A stretch of DNA of 64,000 nucleotides from Gammaproteobacteria bacterium (GTDB lineage: Bacteria; Pseudomonadota; Gammaproteobacteria; Xanthomonadales; SZUA-36). The notes below the pieces were generated by a model, which was not told the DNA's origin, made no database searches, and saw only the letters and a program-made list of their open reading frames with translations. Where the stretch lies: contig JAJFLA010000038.1 in NCBI GenBank assembly GCA_021772935.1, positions 60,375 to 124,374 of the forward strand, given 5' to 3'. The position numbers and the translations under genes were made by a program. Below, piece by piece: positions 29,687 through 39,126 of this stretch. Numbering within the stretch: position 1 is the first letter of the stretch; every line of letters begins with the position of its first letter.

Positions 29687-32098
29687 TTAGAATGGCAGCG
29701 TTAACTGATCATTGATGGCCAGCATCTGTTGCCGAAAAACATCCTTGATACGCTGCAATGCCGCTTCGCTATCGGCATCGAAGCGCAGGACCAGTATCGG
29801 TGTTGTGTTGGATGCACGTACCAGACCCCAGCCATCTGAAAAATCTGCACGAACACCGTCAATCGTGGTGATCTTGGCGTCGGGAAACTGTGCTTTTTCC
29901 TGCATCTGTGTAACAAAAGCGTGGTTTTCGCCCTCGGTCATTTGAAGTTTCAATTCCGGGGTACTAACGCTGTTTGGCAAGCTACCAAGTACGTCTTGTG
30001 CTTCACGATCATCGGCTGCCAGAATTTCCAGCAACCTCGCAGCCGAATATATACCGCAATCAAAGCCATACCAGCGTTCTTTGAAAAAGAAATGCCCACT
30101 CATTTCACCGGCGAACGGTGCATCGACTTCTTTCATCTTGTTCTTGATCAAGGAGTGGCCCGTTTTGTACATCATGGCCTTGCCCCCGGCCGCCTCGATG
30201 ACGTGATGCAAATGACCGGTACATTTTACGTCATAGATAATGGTCGAATCCGGCACTCTGCTGAGCACGTCTTGCGCAAACAGCATCATCAGGCGGTCCG
30301 AATAGATAATTTCTCCGTCAGATGTCACCACCCCCAGCCGGTCGGCATCACCATCAAATGCCACACCGATATCTGCACCCATCAACCTGACCGCCTCGAT
30401 CAGATCCTTCAGGTTTTCCGGTTCGCTGGGATCTGGATGATGATTAGGGAACGTACCATCAACTTCATCAAACAAGGTGATAACTTCGGCCCCGATATCA
30501 CGTAACACATCTGCAGCGCATACACCGCCAATTCCGTTGCCACAATCAGCCACCACTTTCAAAGGTCGTTGCAGTTGGATATCTGCGGCTATTTTCTCAC
30601 GATATCGAGCAAGCATGTCTTGCTGGCTTACGTTACCTCGACCGACTCGTATATTTCCGCTCTGTATACGCCTATAAATGTCGGTAATCTGGTCGCCCGC
30701 CCAAGTGACACCACCTATCAACATTTTGAAACCGTTGTAATCCGGGGGGTTATGACTGCCTGTAACCATCACGCCTGTTCCATCACCAAGCTCATAGGCG
30801 GCAAAATACAATACGCCGGTTGGTACAGCACCAATATCCACGACGTCACAGCCAGTAGATGAAATCCCCTCGATCATACCGTCGATAAGGTCGGGACCAG
30901 AATCCCGGCCATCTCTTGCGACGACCACAGGACCAGCGTCTTGCTCCAGGGCAAGGCTACCCACAACCTGGCCAACCTGACGGGCAACATCTGCATCCAG
31001 TGTTTTACCCACAACACCTCGAATATCGTAGGCTCTGAATATGCTTTCTACCAATTCCACGGGAGGAAGGACTTTTTTGCGGGGCATGCCAATTTTCTCC
31101 AAATTAAAACCAAGATCCGGTAATTCAATGGCTCCCAGGCCATCACCTAAATCGATGCCAGATTGTTTCGGTGCTTGGGGTGCGGCCGGTACATCAATCA
31201 GGCCAACACTATCTGATAACAGCTCAACCTTTACCGGGTCTTCTTTCAGCTCAACCGTCACTTGAGGCGGCCGAAGTTTTAACATCGCGCCTAAAGCCAG
31301 CAAAATCAAACCCATAATGAAGAACAACGGGCGTAATACGCCCATGGAACTAGTGGCCCCGATTCCCTGAACAACACCAAGACGAAACAAAGCTGTCGGT
31401 ATTGGTAACCACACGAGGCGTTCGGACGAAGTCAGCGTTGGCTCAAGATCACTGATCATGGTTGATTTAAAACGGCCATTGTATTGGTCAAGCGCAAAAT
31501 CACCCGGTTTAGACATGGAAGTCTCAAACGCCTGAACCAATATGCCCGGCTTCACCTTTGCCATCAAGTAAGCTGCCGGAGAGGCCTCATCACCGATCCG
31601 CGCAGCCATGGTCAGATAGGCTTTCGCACCCTGACCATGAATCTGTGCCGGGGCCAGGCCGGACTCCGCCGCCGTTAGTAGCATCTCAAGCACGGCGTAA
31701 CCAGACGGCTCGAGATCAGAAGCTCGTAATGTTTCCAATTCACTCTTAAACAGATGGATTTCAATCAGGTCCGGGATGAGACCGACAACATATTGTTGCA
31801 GCTTGCTCAGCTTGTCAGGATCTGTAGATGCTATGAGCGCCAGTTCCTGCACCTTTTGGTTTTCTAGTGCCCGCCGGAGGTTTTGAACAACACCACTGAC
31901 TTGACCCATGGTCAGTTTGGCCCGCTTGAGTGTTGCGTCATTAGCTTGTTGGCTGGTGCCACCTGCAAATAACAGCACAAGCAATATAACCATTGATACG
32001 ACACCGCTTAACATCAGCACAAAGGGGTTCAAGCGGTCGAGGTGCAGTGCCCGTATATCTAACAATCTTGCCAAATCTGTTTTTGTCTTGTTCTTCAT
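29687..32098 (-). CDS. algC: Membrane-anchored phosphomannomutase/phosphoglucomutase
   Basis: An 803-residue AlgC-type mutase that converts mannose-6-P or glucose-6-P to the 1-phosphates for polysaccharide and LPS synthesis. The catalytic part starts near residue 350 (FRAYDIRG); the phosphoserine loop is TGSHNPPDYNG with Ser448, the metal loop is DGDADRLG, and the sugar loop GEMSGHFFF. The first 350 residues are a separate region with helices at about 27-46 and 256-274 flanking a predicted periplasmic domain, then a Pro-rich linker. Confidence 0.93.
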   Translation of the reverse strand: MKNKTKTDLARLLDIRALHLDRLNPFVLMLSGVVSMVILLVLLFAGGTSQQANDATLKRAKLTMGQVSGVVQNLRRALENQKVQELALIASTDPDKLSKLQQYVVGLIPDLIEIHLFKSELETLRASDLEPSGYAVLEMLLTAAESGLAPAQIHGQGAKAYLTMAARIGDEASPAAYLMAKVKPGILVQAFETSMSKPGDFALDQYNGRFKSTMISDLEPTLTSSERLVWLPIPTALFRLGVVQGIGATSSMGVLRPLFFIMGLILLALGAMLKLRPPQVTVELKEDPVKVELLSDSVGLIDVPAAPQAPKQSGIDLGDGLGAIELPDLGFNLEKIGMPRKKVLPPVELVESIFRAYDIRGVVGKTLDADVARQVGQVVGSLALEQDAGPVVVARDGRDSGPDLIDGMIEGISSTGCDVVDIGAVPTGVLYFAAYELGDGTGVMVTGSHNPPDYNGFKMLIGGVTWAGDQITDIYRRIQSGNIRVGRGNVSQQDMLARYREKIAADIQLQRPLKVVADCGNGIGGVCAADVLRDIGAEVITLFDEVDGTFPNHHPDPSEPENLKDLIEAVRLMGADIGVAFDGDADRLGVVTSDGEIIYSDRLMMLFAQDVLSRVPDSTIIYDVKCTGHLHHVIEAAGGKAMMYKTGHSLIKNKMKEVDAPFAGEMSGHFFFKERWYGFDCGIYSAARLLEILAADDREAQDVLGSLPNSVSTPELKLQMTEGENHAFVTQMQEKAQFPDAKITTIDGVRADFSDGWGLVRASNTTPILVLRFDADSEAALQRIKDVFRQQMLAINDQLTLPF

Positions 32099-32109
32099 TA
32101 TTTCAGGTT

Positions 32110-32580
32110 TTATTGGCGACCCGTATGTCCAAACCCACCCGCCCCACGCTCGCTGACCTCGAATGAATCGACTACTTCAAATTCAGCCATAATCACGGGA
32201 ACAAAAACCAGCTGCGCGATTCGCATACCCGGTTCAATTTCAAATTCTTTGCCAGAACGATTCCAGCAGGAAACATAAACCTGGCCCTGGTAATCACTGT
32301 CAATCAGGCCAACCAGATTACCCAACACCAGGCCGTGTTTGTGACCCAGACCAGAGCGCGGAAGAATCATTGCGGCCATGCCCGGATCGGATATGTGCAT
32401 AGCCCAACCCGTCGGTATCAACAGAGTTTCACCCGGGTGAATAATTGTGTTGCTTTCAACACATGCACGAAGGTCCATTCCAGCGGCACCGTCAGTCGCA
32501 TGTTCAGGCAAAGGAATTTCCCGGCCCAACCTTGGGTCAAGTATTTTTAACTGAACGGCCTTTAGCCTTTTTTTGTTCAA
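32110..32580 (-). CDS. dut: dUTP diphosphatase
   Basis: Trimeric dUTPase (156 residues) that removes dUTP and makes dUMP. Motifs seen: [36 protein letters not shown] and the C-terminal [12 protein letters not shown]. In many gammaproteobacteria coaBC lies between radC and dut; here it is absent. Confidence 0.97.
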   Translation of the reverse strand: MNKKRLKAVQLKILDPRLGREIPLPEHATDGAAGMDLRACVESNTIIHPGETLLIPTGWAMHISDPGMAAMILPRSGLGHKHGLVLGNLVGLIDSDYQGQVYVSCWNRSGKEFEIEPGMRIAQLVFVPVIMAEFEVVDSFEVSERGAGGFGHTGRQ

Positions 32581-32762
32581 CTGACACCCCTTTTCTATGG
32601 CCTGTTATCGTTGTACGCCCACCATCATACCAAGCCTTCGCCTTGTAGTCTGCACCACCAGACAATTGCGGTATCAGCCTACAAAACCTGTTTATAAGTG
32701 CCAATGTACACCGTCATGGCAATGCTTCAGCATGACAACCCAACCCACTTAAAGACCGGAAC

Positions 32763-33437
32763 ATGAAACCAGACAGCCTGCGAGCAGATAGTTACCAAAA
32801 ACCAGCCGTAACACGACTCCAACCTGGCTTGTTATCAGACGCAGAACTGCTCGGCAAGCTGCTGTATCCGGGTAACCCGCGCGCTCAAAGCACGCAACAA
32901 GCCGAACATTTGTTGCAATGTTTTGATGGGCTGCGTGGGCTCCAAATCGCGAGTTGTATGTCCGCCGATGACCGCGAGGGGCTCGATGACCATTCGGCTA
33001 CCCAAATCCGACTGGCACAGGAACTCGTTCAACGGCAATTGAAGCAGTCACTTAAGCGGGGTGTTTCATTAACCAACCCCGCGATGACCCTGGAATATTT
33101 GCAAACCGTCTTGCAAGATCGTAATCGTGAGATTTTCACGTGCCTGTTTTTGGATACACGACATCGTGTCATTGCCTCAGAAGACCTTTTTCAGGGCTCG
33201 ATTGATGGGGCCTATGTTTACCCCCGGGTGGTTGCTGAAAGAGCACTGCGACTGAGTGCCGCGGCCGTCATCGTGGCACACAATCACCCGTCTGGTGTCA
33301 GCGAGCCAAGCCTCGCAGACCAGGCGATTACTCGTCGTCTAAAAGAGGCCTTGCTGCTTTTGGAAATCCGTCTGTTGGACCATTTTGTGGTCGGTGACGG
33401 CCCGCCGGTTTCCATGGCTTCAAGGGGGATGTTGTAA
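32763..33437 (+). CDS. radC: RadC-family JAB-domain protein
   Basis: A 224-residue RadC/DUF2466 protein. The C-terminal JAB metal-binding signature is present: HNHPSG followed by S and D (EPSLADQAITRRL). The N-terminal region has the LLSDAELLGKLL helix-hairpin-helix part but lacks the usual WPADERPREKLL opening. The role in DNA repair claimed for the name is not established. It starts the radC-rpmB-rpmG string. Confidence 0.92.
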   Translation: MKPDSLRADSYQKPAVTRLQPGLLSDAELLGKLLYPGNPRAQSTQQAEHLLQCFDGLRGLQIASCMSADDREGLDDHSATQIRLAQELVQRQLKQSLKRGVSLTNPAMTLEYLQTVLQDRNREIFTCLFLDTRHRVIASEDLFQGSIDGAYVYPRVVAERALRLSAAAVIVAHNHPSGVSEPSLADQAITRRLKEALLLLEIRLLDHFVVGDGPPVSMASRGML

Positions 33438-33496
33438 ATTGGTCACACTATATTCGTCAACACCGCTTATAATGATATCCATTCAATCAAATTTGG

Positions 33497-33525
33497 TTGC
33501 ATATCGGCCCACATTGCGGTATAAA
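33497..33525 (+). promoter_or_regulatory. Probable rpmB promoter
   Basis: TTGCAT (33497-33502) and TATAAA (33520-33525) with a 17-bp spacer lie about 40 bases upstream of rpmB. Confidence 0.5.
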
Positions 33526-33566
33526 GTGCGGCTCATTTTTGATAGTACAACAACGGAATAATCCTA

Positions 33567-33803
33567 ATGTCCAGAGTTTGTCAGGTAACCGGTAAACGCC
33601 CAGTTTCCGGAAACAATGTGTCGCATTCAAATCGTAGAACCAGGCGACGCTTTTTGCCCAACCTTCACCGTCACCGTTTTTGGGTGGAAAGTGAAAACCG
33701 GTGGGTTCGTTTGCGTGTGTCCACTAAAGGCTTGCGTATCATTGATAAAAAAGGCATCGATGTCGTTTTGACAGATTTGCGTTCACGCGGCGAAAAGTTC
33801 TGA
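33567..33803 (+). CDS. rpmB: 50S ribosomal protein L28
   Basis: Ribosomal protein L28 (78 residues): begins [27 protein letters not shown], the family signature, and ends in the basic LRSRGEKF. It is followed 12 bases later by rpmG. Confidence 0.98.
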   Translation: MSRVCQVTGKRPVSGNNVSHSNRRTRRRFLPNLHRHRFWVESENRWVRLRVSTKGLRIIDKKGIDVVLTDLRSRGEKF

Positions 33804-33815
33804 GGAATATAAATC

Positions 33816-33983
33816 ATGGCAAAATCAGCAAGAGATAAAATCCGCCTGGTATCGTCCGCTAATACCGGTCATTTTTACACCACGGATAAAAACAAAAAGA
33901 ACACGCCAGCGAAAATGGAGATTAAGAAGTATGATCCCGTGGTCCGCAAGCACGTGATGTACAAGGAAGCCAAGATCAAATAA
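33816..33983 (+). CDS. rpmG: 50S ribosomal protein L33
   Basis: Ribosomal protein L33 (55 residues). It reads [21 protein letters not shown], then [20 protein letters not shown] and ends VMYKEAKIK. No zinc cysteines, so it is the zinc-independent type. GAGGAA lies before the ATG, and a strong terminator follows. Confidence 0.98.
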   Translation: MAKSARDKIRLVSSANTGHFYTTDKNKKNTPAKMEIKKYDPVVRKHVMYKEAKIK

Positions 33984-34003
33984 ACGATCTGTAGTATTGC
34001 TTG

Positions 34004-34033
34004 AAAAAACCCGCGACTATCGCGGGTTTTTTT
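34004..34033 (+). terminator. Terminator after rpmG
   Basis: Stem CCCGCG (34010-34015) / CGCGGG (34021-34026) with a five-base loop and T7 tract. An A-run before the stem lets it also act for the convergent hydantoinase-like gene. Confidence 0.92.
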
Positions 34034-36014
34034 GTTTTTTGAGTTGCAACAGCAGATTACCCCATTGATCCGGCCGGACCACCCAGCCAGGTTTGATCCA
34101 GGCCGTCGCTGCAGACTCTGTTAACAACAGAGGTCCCTCGGTTGATTTGTCGGATGGCAACCCATCCCGGTGGTACCTTGGCACCTTACATGCAAGCTCC
34201 GGCATATAGCTCTCGTCATCTGCTGTACAAGCTTTGCTTTTATGCCAGATATCAACCGTCTTCAAAGCCGCCGATGCCCGAGCACTCAAGCGTACATTAA
34301 CCAGTTCGACCGTGTGTGGTAGGCGCAAGCCGCTGGCCCGGGCATGTGCTTCGTGAAAACTTACCTCATGCTCACCACCGAGTAACCAATCAATGCTAAT
34401 GGTTGCGCTCTGACCTTTGTAGCGCAGTTCAAGCCGATGGCGATAGACCACGCTTTCAGGGTCACAGCCTTCATCAGCCAATTGAGCTCCGGCATCAGCT
34501 TCAAGTAACTGGAATCGTTGTCTGATGTCTTCATCACTCAGTGTCGCCAAAGGCACCAGCACAGCCTGTGACAATTCGCGCCCAGGTTCACTTACCAGCA
34601 TACCCATTGCAGACAACACGCCTGACCGGGCTGGAATGATAATCCGCTTCATACGCAACAGTTCAGCCAGGTCGCATGCATGCAGGCCACCCGCCCCACC
34701 AAAACACAACAAGGCATAATCCGCCGAGTCGTAGCCACGCTCCACGGAAATGACCCTCAAAGCTCGTGCCATGTGTTCGTTGGCCAGACGCACGATACCG
34801 TGGGCGGCCTCCAACACTTCGCAACCCATGGCTTTCGCCAACTCTGAAACAGCCTGTTGTGCCGCCCGTAAGTCCAGAGGTAAATATCCACCCAGCAAGG
34901 TGTTTTCAGGTATACGACCCAGCAGTAAATTCGCATCGGTGACCGTCGCTTGCACACCACCCTGGCCATAACAGGCCGGGCCGGGACTGGCTCCCGCTGA
35001 TTCTGGACCCACCAACAGCATGCCGGCTTTATCCACCCTGGCTATTGAACCACCGCCTGCGCCAATGGTATGGATATCCACAGAAGGAATCGACAAGGGC
35101 CAGGGCCCGAGTCGGCTCTGCCCAGTGAGAGGGGGTTCACCGTTGAATAATGCGACATCTGTCGAGGTTCCTCCCATATCAAAACTCATCAGCTGTGGAT
35201 TGGCCGTTTGCACTGCGATGCTAGCTGCCGCAGCCAAGCCTCCGGCCGGTCCGGACAGCAGTAAACGAACCGCCTGTTGAGCGGCCTGGTCAGCCGCTAT
35301 CGTCGTACCTGCACTTTGCATCACCGCAATGTTGGCCAACGGTAAGCGTGTTTGAAAACGCTTCAGATAACGCTGGATAACCGGTCCCACACTGGCATTG
35401 AGCCAGGTCGCTATACCCCTTTCGTATTCCCGCACTTCAGGCAAAACCTGGCTGGAGCAGGATACAAACCATAAACCGTCCAGTTTTTCAGCAATGCGTT
35501 GCTCTTCGTGTGGTCTTAAAAAAGAAAACAACAAATTGATGGCTACTGACTCTATGTCCAGTGCCTGCAGCCGGGCCTTAAGGCTCTCCAGTTCTTCATC
35601 ACTGATCGCATTAAGCACACTGCCGTCGGCGGAAATACGCGTGCTCACTTCCAAACACAAAGCCTGCGGAACAGGTGGTCTTGTTTCCGGCTGTTTGAGT
35701 TGATAGACGTGCTCCCGTTGCTGCCGTCCCAACGACAACACATCGGCAAAGCCCTCACTGCTCACATAGGCAACACGAGCGCCTTTGCCCTCCAGCACCG
35801 CATTGGTGCCAACGGTCGTGCCGTGAATAATCTGAAGTGGTTGGTTCTCCACACCCAGCCGTTTCAGGCCTTCAACGATAGGGGCGGATGGGTCAGATGG
35901 GTCAGAAAGCACTTTGCAGTGGCGGATGCCATCCGCTTCCAGGCCTCGGTCCAGCACAACAATGTCGGTAAAGGTGCCGCCCGTATCAATACCAACCAGT
36001 GTAATATCAGTCAT
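34017..36014 (-). CDS. HyuA/5-oxoprolinase-family ATP-dependent hydrolase
   Basis: A 665-residue protein of the hydantoinase A/oxoprolinase family, with both N- and C-terminal ASKHA-type domains: VGIDTGGTFTDIVVLD, SFDMGGTSTDVALF and GAGGGSIARVD. Members open hydantoin, oxoproline or acetone-type substrates with ATP, usually with a HyuB partner, which is not in the window. ATG 36014 fits the family start; a GTG at 36059 is the alternative. The stop codon lies in the rpmG terminator. Confidence 0.9.
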   Translation of the reverse strand: MTDITLVGIDTGGTFTDIVVLDRGLEADGIRHCKVLSDPSDPSAPIVEGLKRLGVENQPLQIIHGTTVGTNAVLEGKGARVAYVSSEGFADVLSLGRQQREHVYQLKQPETRPPVPQALCLEVSTRISADGSVLNAISDEELESLKARLQALDIESVAINLLFSFLRPHEEQRIAEKLDGLWFVSCSSQVLPEVREYERGIATWLNASVGPVIQRYLKRFQTRLPLANIAVMQSAGTTIAADQAAQQAVRLLLSGPAGGLAAAASIAVQTANPQLMSFDMGGTSTDVALFNGEPPLTGQSRLGPWPLSIPSVDIHTIGAGGGSIARVDKAGMLLVGPESAGASPGPACYGQGGVQATVTDANLLLGRIPENTLLGGYLPLDLRAAQQAVSELAKAMGCEVLEAAHGIVRLANEHMARALRVISVERGYDSADYALLCFGGAGGLHACDLAELLRMKRIIIPARSGVLSAMGMLVSEPGRELSQAVLVPLATLSDEDIRQRFQLLEADAGAQLADEGCDPESVVYRHRLELRYKGQSATISIDWLLGGEHEVSFHEAHARASGLRLPHTVELVNVRLSARASAALKTVDIWHKSKACTADDESYMPELACKVPRYHRDGLPSDKSTEGPLLLTESAATAWIKPGWVVRPDQWGNLLLQLKKQKNPR

Positions 36015-36111
36015 AGGCCCAAATGCTAACACCGGCTGGCTTACAATGCTGGCTGACACACGGGTGCTGCTGTAGTCTCAACCCAATAAGACAGGATCAA
36101 TCGTTACCAGA

Positions 36112-36924
36112 ATGCCCGAATTACCAGAAGTCGAAACAACACTCAGGGGAATTGAACCCTACCTTTTAAATCAGCGTATCACGCGCGTCATTGTGCGCCA
36201 GCCAAAACTACGCTGGCCAGTACCCGCGCACGTATGTAAAGCTGAGGGACAGCGGTTTGTGAGCCTCAAAAGGCGTGGTAAATACCTGTTGTTAAGTCTC
36301 GAGCATGGCGGGCTGATCATACACCTTGGAATGTCCGGCTCACTGCGCATATTGAAGCAGCCATTGGCCCCAGGAAAACATGACCACATTGATGTGGAAC
36401 TGGACACTGGCCTGTGTCTGCGCTTTAACGACCCACGCCGTTTTGGTGCGTTCTTATGGGTTGACGGGGATATGGAATCTCACGAGTTGTTGCGCGATCT
36501 CGGCCCGGAACCCTTGTCAGCTGATTTCACCACAGACTATTTATACCTCCGTTCTCGAGACCGGAAAACGGCGATCAAAAATTTCATCATGAATGCTCAC
36601 ATCGTCGTAGGTGTCGGTAATATTTATGCGTCGGAATCCCTTTTCATGGCCGGGATTCATCCGCAGCGCGCCGCCGGAAGGGTTTCCAAACAGCGTTACG
36701 AGGGCCTGGTGGCCGCTATCCGTGACGTGCTGAGTCGCGCCATAAAACAAGGTGGCACCAGCTTGCGGGATTTTGTAAATTCAGACGGTGCGCCAGGTTA
36801 TTTTGCCCAGGAACTGCTGGTCTATGATCGTGGCGGCAGTGACTGTTTCCAGTGCGGGGCACCGGTCCGACAAAAGGTGATTGGCCAACGCTCCAGTTAT
36901 TATTGCCCTGCGTGTCAACATTGA
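36112..36924 (+). CDS. mutM: Formamidopyrimidine-DNA glycosylase
   Basis: MutM/Fpg (270 residues) removes 8-oxoguanine and cuts the strand. The catalytic N-terminus PELPEVETT (Pro2, Glu3), the Lys of GKYLLL, the NIYASESLF H2TH segment and the C-terminal zinc finger (CFQC...CPAC) are all intact. Confidence 0.98.
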   Translation: MPELPEVETTLRGIEPYLLNQRITRVIVRQPKLRWPVPAHVCKAEGQRFVSLKRRGKYLLLSLEHGGLIIHLGMSGSLRILKQPLAPGKHDHIDVELDTGLCLRFNDPRRFGAFLWVDGDMESHELLRDLGPEPLSADFTTDYLYLRSRDRKTAIKNFIMNAHIVVGVGNIYASESLFMAGIHPQRAAGRVSKQRYEGLVAAIRDVLSRAIKQGGTSLRDFVNSDGAPGYFAQELLVYDRGGSDCFQCGAPVRQKVIGQRSSYYCPACQH

Positions 36925-36981
36925 TTCACAATATCAGCATATAGTAAGGCAAAACCATCACCTACAAACTGAGCCCCTACA

Positions 36982-38115
36982 TTGAAAAAAACCACACAAT
37001 CAGTACACGCTGGCAGTCAACACGATAAGAACATGGGTGGTTTGAATACGCCCCTGTTTGCCTCCAGCGCGATTGAATACCTGGATGACTCTGAAGTTCG
37101 TTATCCACGTTATTTCAACACTCTGAACCACGACGTAGTGGCCAAAAAAATGAGTGCTCTGGAGGGTGCAGAAGCGGGTCTGGTAACTAGTTCTGGTATG
37201 GCCGCAATTTCAGCCATATTGTTCGGTTTGCTCAAGGCCGGCGATCATATTGTGTTGACCGAAGGCCTGTATGGTGGCAGCCACGCCTTGGTCGTCAATG
37301 AGCTAAGGCGCTTTGGTATCAGCTACAGTTTTGCTGCAGTTGATGCCAACTCTATCGGCGCTGCGGTCACGGACGATACCCGCATGATTTTTGTGGAATC
37401 ACCGAGCAACCCGCTGCTCACCATCGTGGACCTCTCAGCCATTGCAGCTTTTGCCAAAAGCAAAGGTGTTATTACCGTTATCGACAACACGTTTGCTTCC
37501 CCCATCCTGCAAAACCCGCTGATTGAAGGCTTTGACCTTGTCATGCACAGCGGTACAAAGTATCTCGGTGGCCACAGCGACCTGTGCTGCGGTACCGTCA
37601 ACGGTTCGGCCGCACTGGTTGCCAGGGTTCGCGGGTTCGCGGTCAACTATGGTGGCTGTCTCAACGCCCAGGACTGCTATTTGCTGGAGAGAAGCTTGAA
37701 AACATTGGCGCTCAGAGTAGATCGCCAAAGCCAAAACGCCGGCATCATCGCCAGTCGCCTTGTCAAAACCGAAGAAATAAAACAGGTGTACTATCCTGGT
37801 CTTGAGCAACACCCCGGCCACCTCATTGCGTCACGGCAAATGTCAGGTTTTGGGGGTATGTTGTCATTTGAACTGGCTAACGGAATTGATCCGGTCAGCT
37901 ATGTTCGTCGTCTGAAACTGGTGCGCTGTGCGGTCAGTCTCGGTGGTGTGGAAACCTCGATATGTCAGCCGGTGGCGACTTCACACCAAAAAATGCCTGA
38001 GGCCGAGCGACAGCGGCTTGGTATTACGCCCGGTTTGCTGAGGTTGTCGGTTGGTATTGAGGATGCTGACGATATTTTTGTCGATTTGTTGCAAGCACTG
38101 GACGAAAAAATATGA
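36982..38115 (+). CDS. Cys/Met-metabolism PLP enzyme (cystathionine synthase/lyase family)
   Basis: A 377-residue PLP enzyme of the trans-sulfuration family. The PLP lysine is in SGTKYLGGHSDLCCG; SSGMAAIS and FVESPSNP are conserved. It could be cystathionine gamma-synthase, a beta- or gamma-lyase, or methionine gamma-lyase; sequence alone cannot decide. The start is TTG, and no strong ribosome site is seen. Confidence 0.85.
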   Translation: MKKTTQSVHAGSQHDKNMGGLNTPLFASSAIEYLDDSEVRYPRYFNTLNHDVVAKKMSALEGAEAGLVTSSGMAAISAILFGLLKAGDHIVLTEGLYGGSHALVVNELRRFGISYSFAAVDANSIGAAVTDDTRMIFVESPSNPLLTIVDLSAIAAFAKSKGVITVIDNTFASPILQNPLIEGFDLVMHSGTKYLGGHSDLCCGTVNGSAALVARVRGFAVNYGGCLNAQDCYLLERSLKTLALRVDRQSQNAGIIASRLVKTEEIKQVYYPGLEQHPGHLIASRQMSGFGGMLSFELANGIDPVSYVRRLKLVRCAVSLGGVETSICQPVATSHQKMPEAERQRLGITPGLLRLSVGIEDADDIFVDLLQALDEKI

Positions 38116-38188
38116 AGCGTCCATGCGGCACGGTTTGATTAAACGATAAAATTAATGACTTATCGTCTGCCTTGGGAAAATATGCGGG

Positions 38189-38407
38189 CTAGCCTTCGGA
38201 ATCTTTCTCTAACTGTTCTTCCATTTTCTTTTTTTGTTCTTCGGTCGCATCCAGATAGGTTTTTTCAAAACTCTCTGCCTTGCGCAGGGCTTTGACGGGG
38301 CCACCAATAAAACTGTCTTCAGCCTTAGGTGGTGGTTCTTCTTCAATACCGCGGATATACCACAGCACGGCAAACACAAGCACTAAAAATAACAACCAGC
38401 GCATCAT
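38189..38407 (-). CDS. Small membrane-anchored hypothetical protein
   Basis: A 72-residue protein with an N-terminal helix (MMRWLLFLVLVFAVLWYI) and an acidic/basic charged tail likely to be coiled coil (EEQKKKMEEQLEKD). AGGAGA precedes the ATG. No family recognised. Confidence 0.5.
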   Translation of the reverse strand: MMRWLLFLVLVFAVLWYIRGIEEEPPPKAEDSFIGGPVKALRKAESFEKTYLDATEEQKKKMEEQLEKDSEG

Positions 38408-38445
38408 CAGTCTCCTTTTACCGAAATAACGGAATCACCATCAAA

Positions 38446-39114
38446 CTATAGCAGGCTGCTATTTTCCTGGTCTTCACCAATGGTGCTTTTTTCTTCAGAA
38501 TCACTATCGACTGGCTCAATGAATTTGATCCGACGCCCTCCAACAAACACGTTTTTGAACTCGGCCCGACTGACCGATACATAGCGTTCATTGCCGCCGA
38601 TTTCTACCTGTGCCCCTTCTTTCAAGGCATAACCATCATCATCAACCCGAACCACCATCGTGGCTTTACGGCCGGTATGACAAATGGTCTTAAGCTCCGT
38701 CAGTTCATCGGCCCACGCCAGCAAGTGCTTGCTACCTTCAAACAGCTCACCCTGGAAATCGGTACGTAAGCCAAAACACAGCACCGGGATATTGAGTCGA
38801 TCAACAATTTCACTTAACTGGTAAACCTGATCGCGGCTCAAAAACTGCGCCTCATCTACCAATACGCAATGGATGTTCCGCTGCTCCAATTGTGCCTTGG
38901 TCGCCTCGTACAGATCATCATCTGCCGTGAATATTATTCCCTTGGCCTGCAGACCAATGCGCGATTTGATCCAGCCTGTGCCATAACGATCATCCAATTT
39001 TGGTGTAAACAGCATCGGGGTCATACCACGCTCACGGTAATTGTGTGCTGATTGCAGCAAAGCCGTCGTTTTACCTGCATTCATGGATGAGTAGTTAAAA
39101 TAGAGTTTTGCCAT
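38446..39114 (-). CDS. tdk: Thymidine kinase
   Basis: Type II thymidine kinase (222 residues), which phosphorylates thymidine. P-loop [12 protein letters not shown] near the N-terminus, [17 protein letters not shown], and the lid [13 protein letters not shown] are present. The zinc site is reduced: a CxxC pair near the middle is missing, as in the E. coli-like subgroup. Confidence 0.95.
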   Translation of the reverse strand: MAKLYFNYSSMNAGKTTALLQSAHNYRERGMTPMLFTPKLDDRYGTGWIKSRIGLQAKGIIFTADDDLYEATKAQLEQRNIHCVLVDEAQFLSRDQVYQLSEIVDRLNIPVLCFGLRTDFQGELFEGSKHLLAWADELTELKTICHTGRKATMVVRVDDDGYALKEGAQVEIGGNERYVSVSRAEFKNVFVGGRRIKFIEPVDSDSEEKSTIGEDQENSSLL

Positions 39115-39126
39115 CTGGAATCCTGT

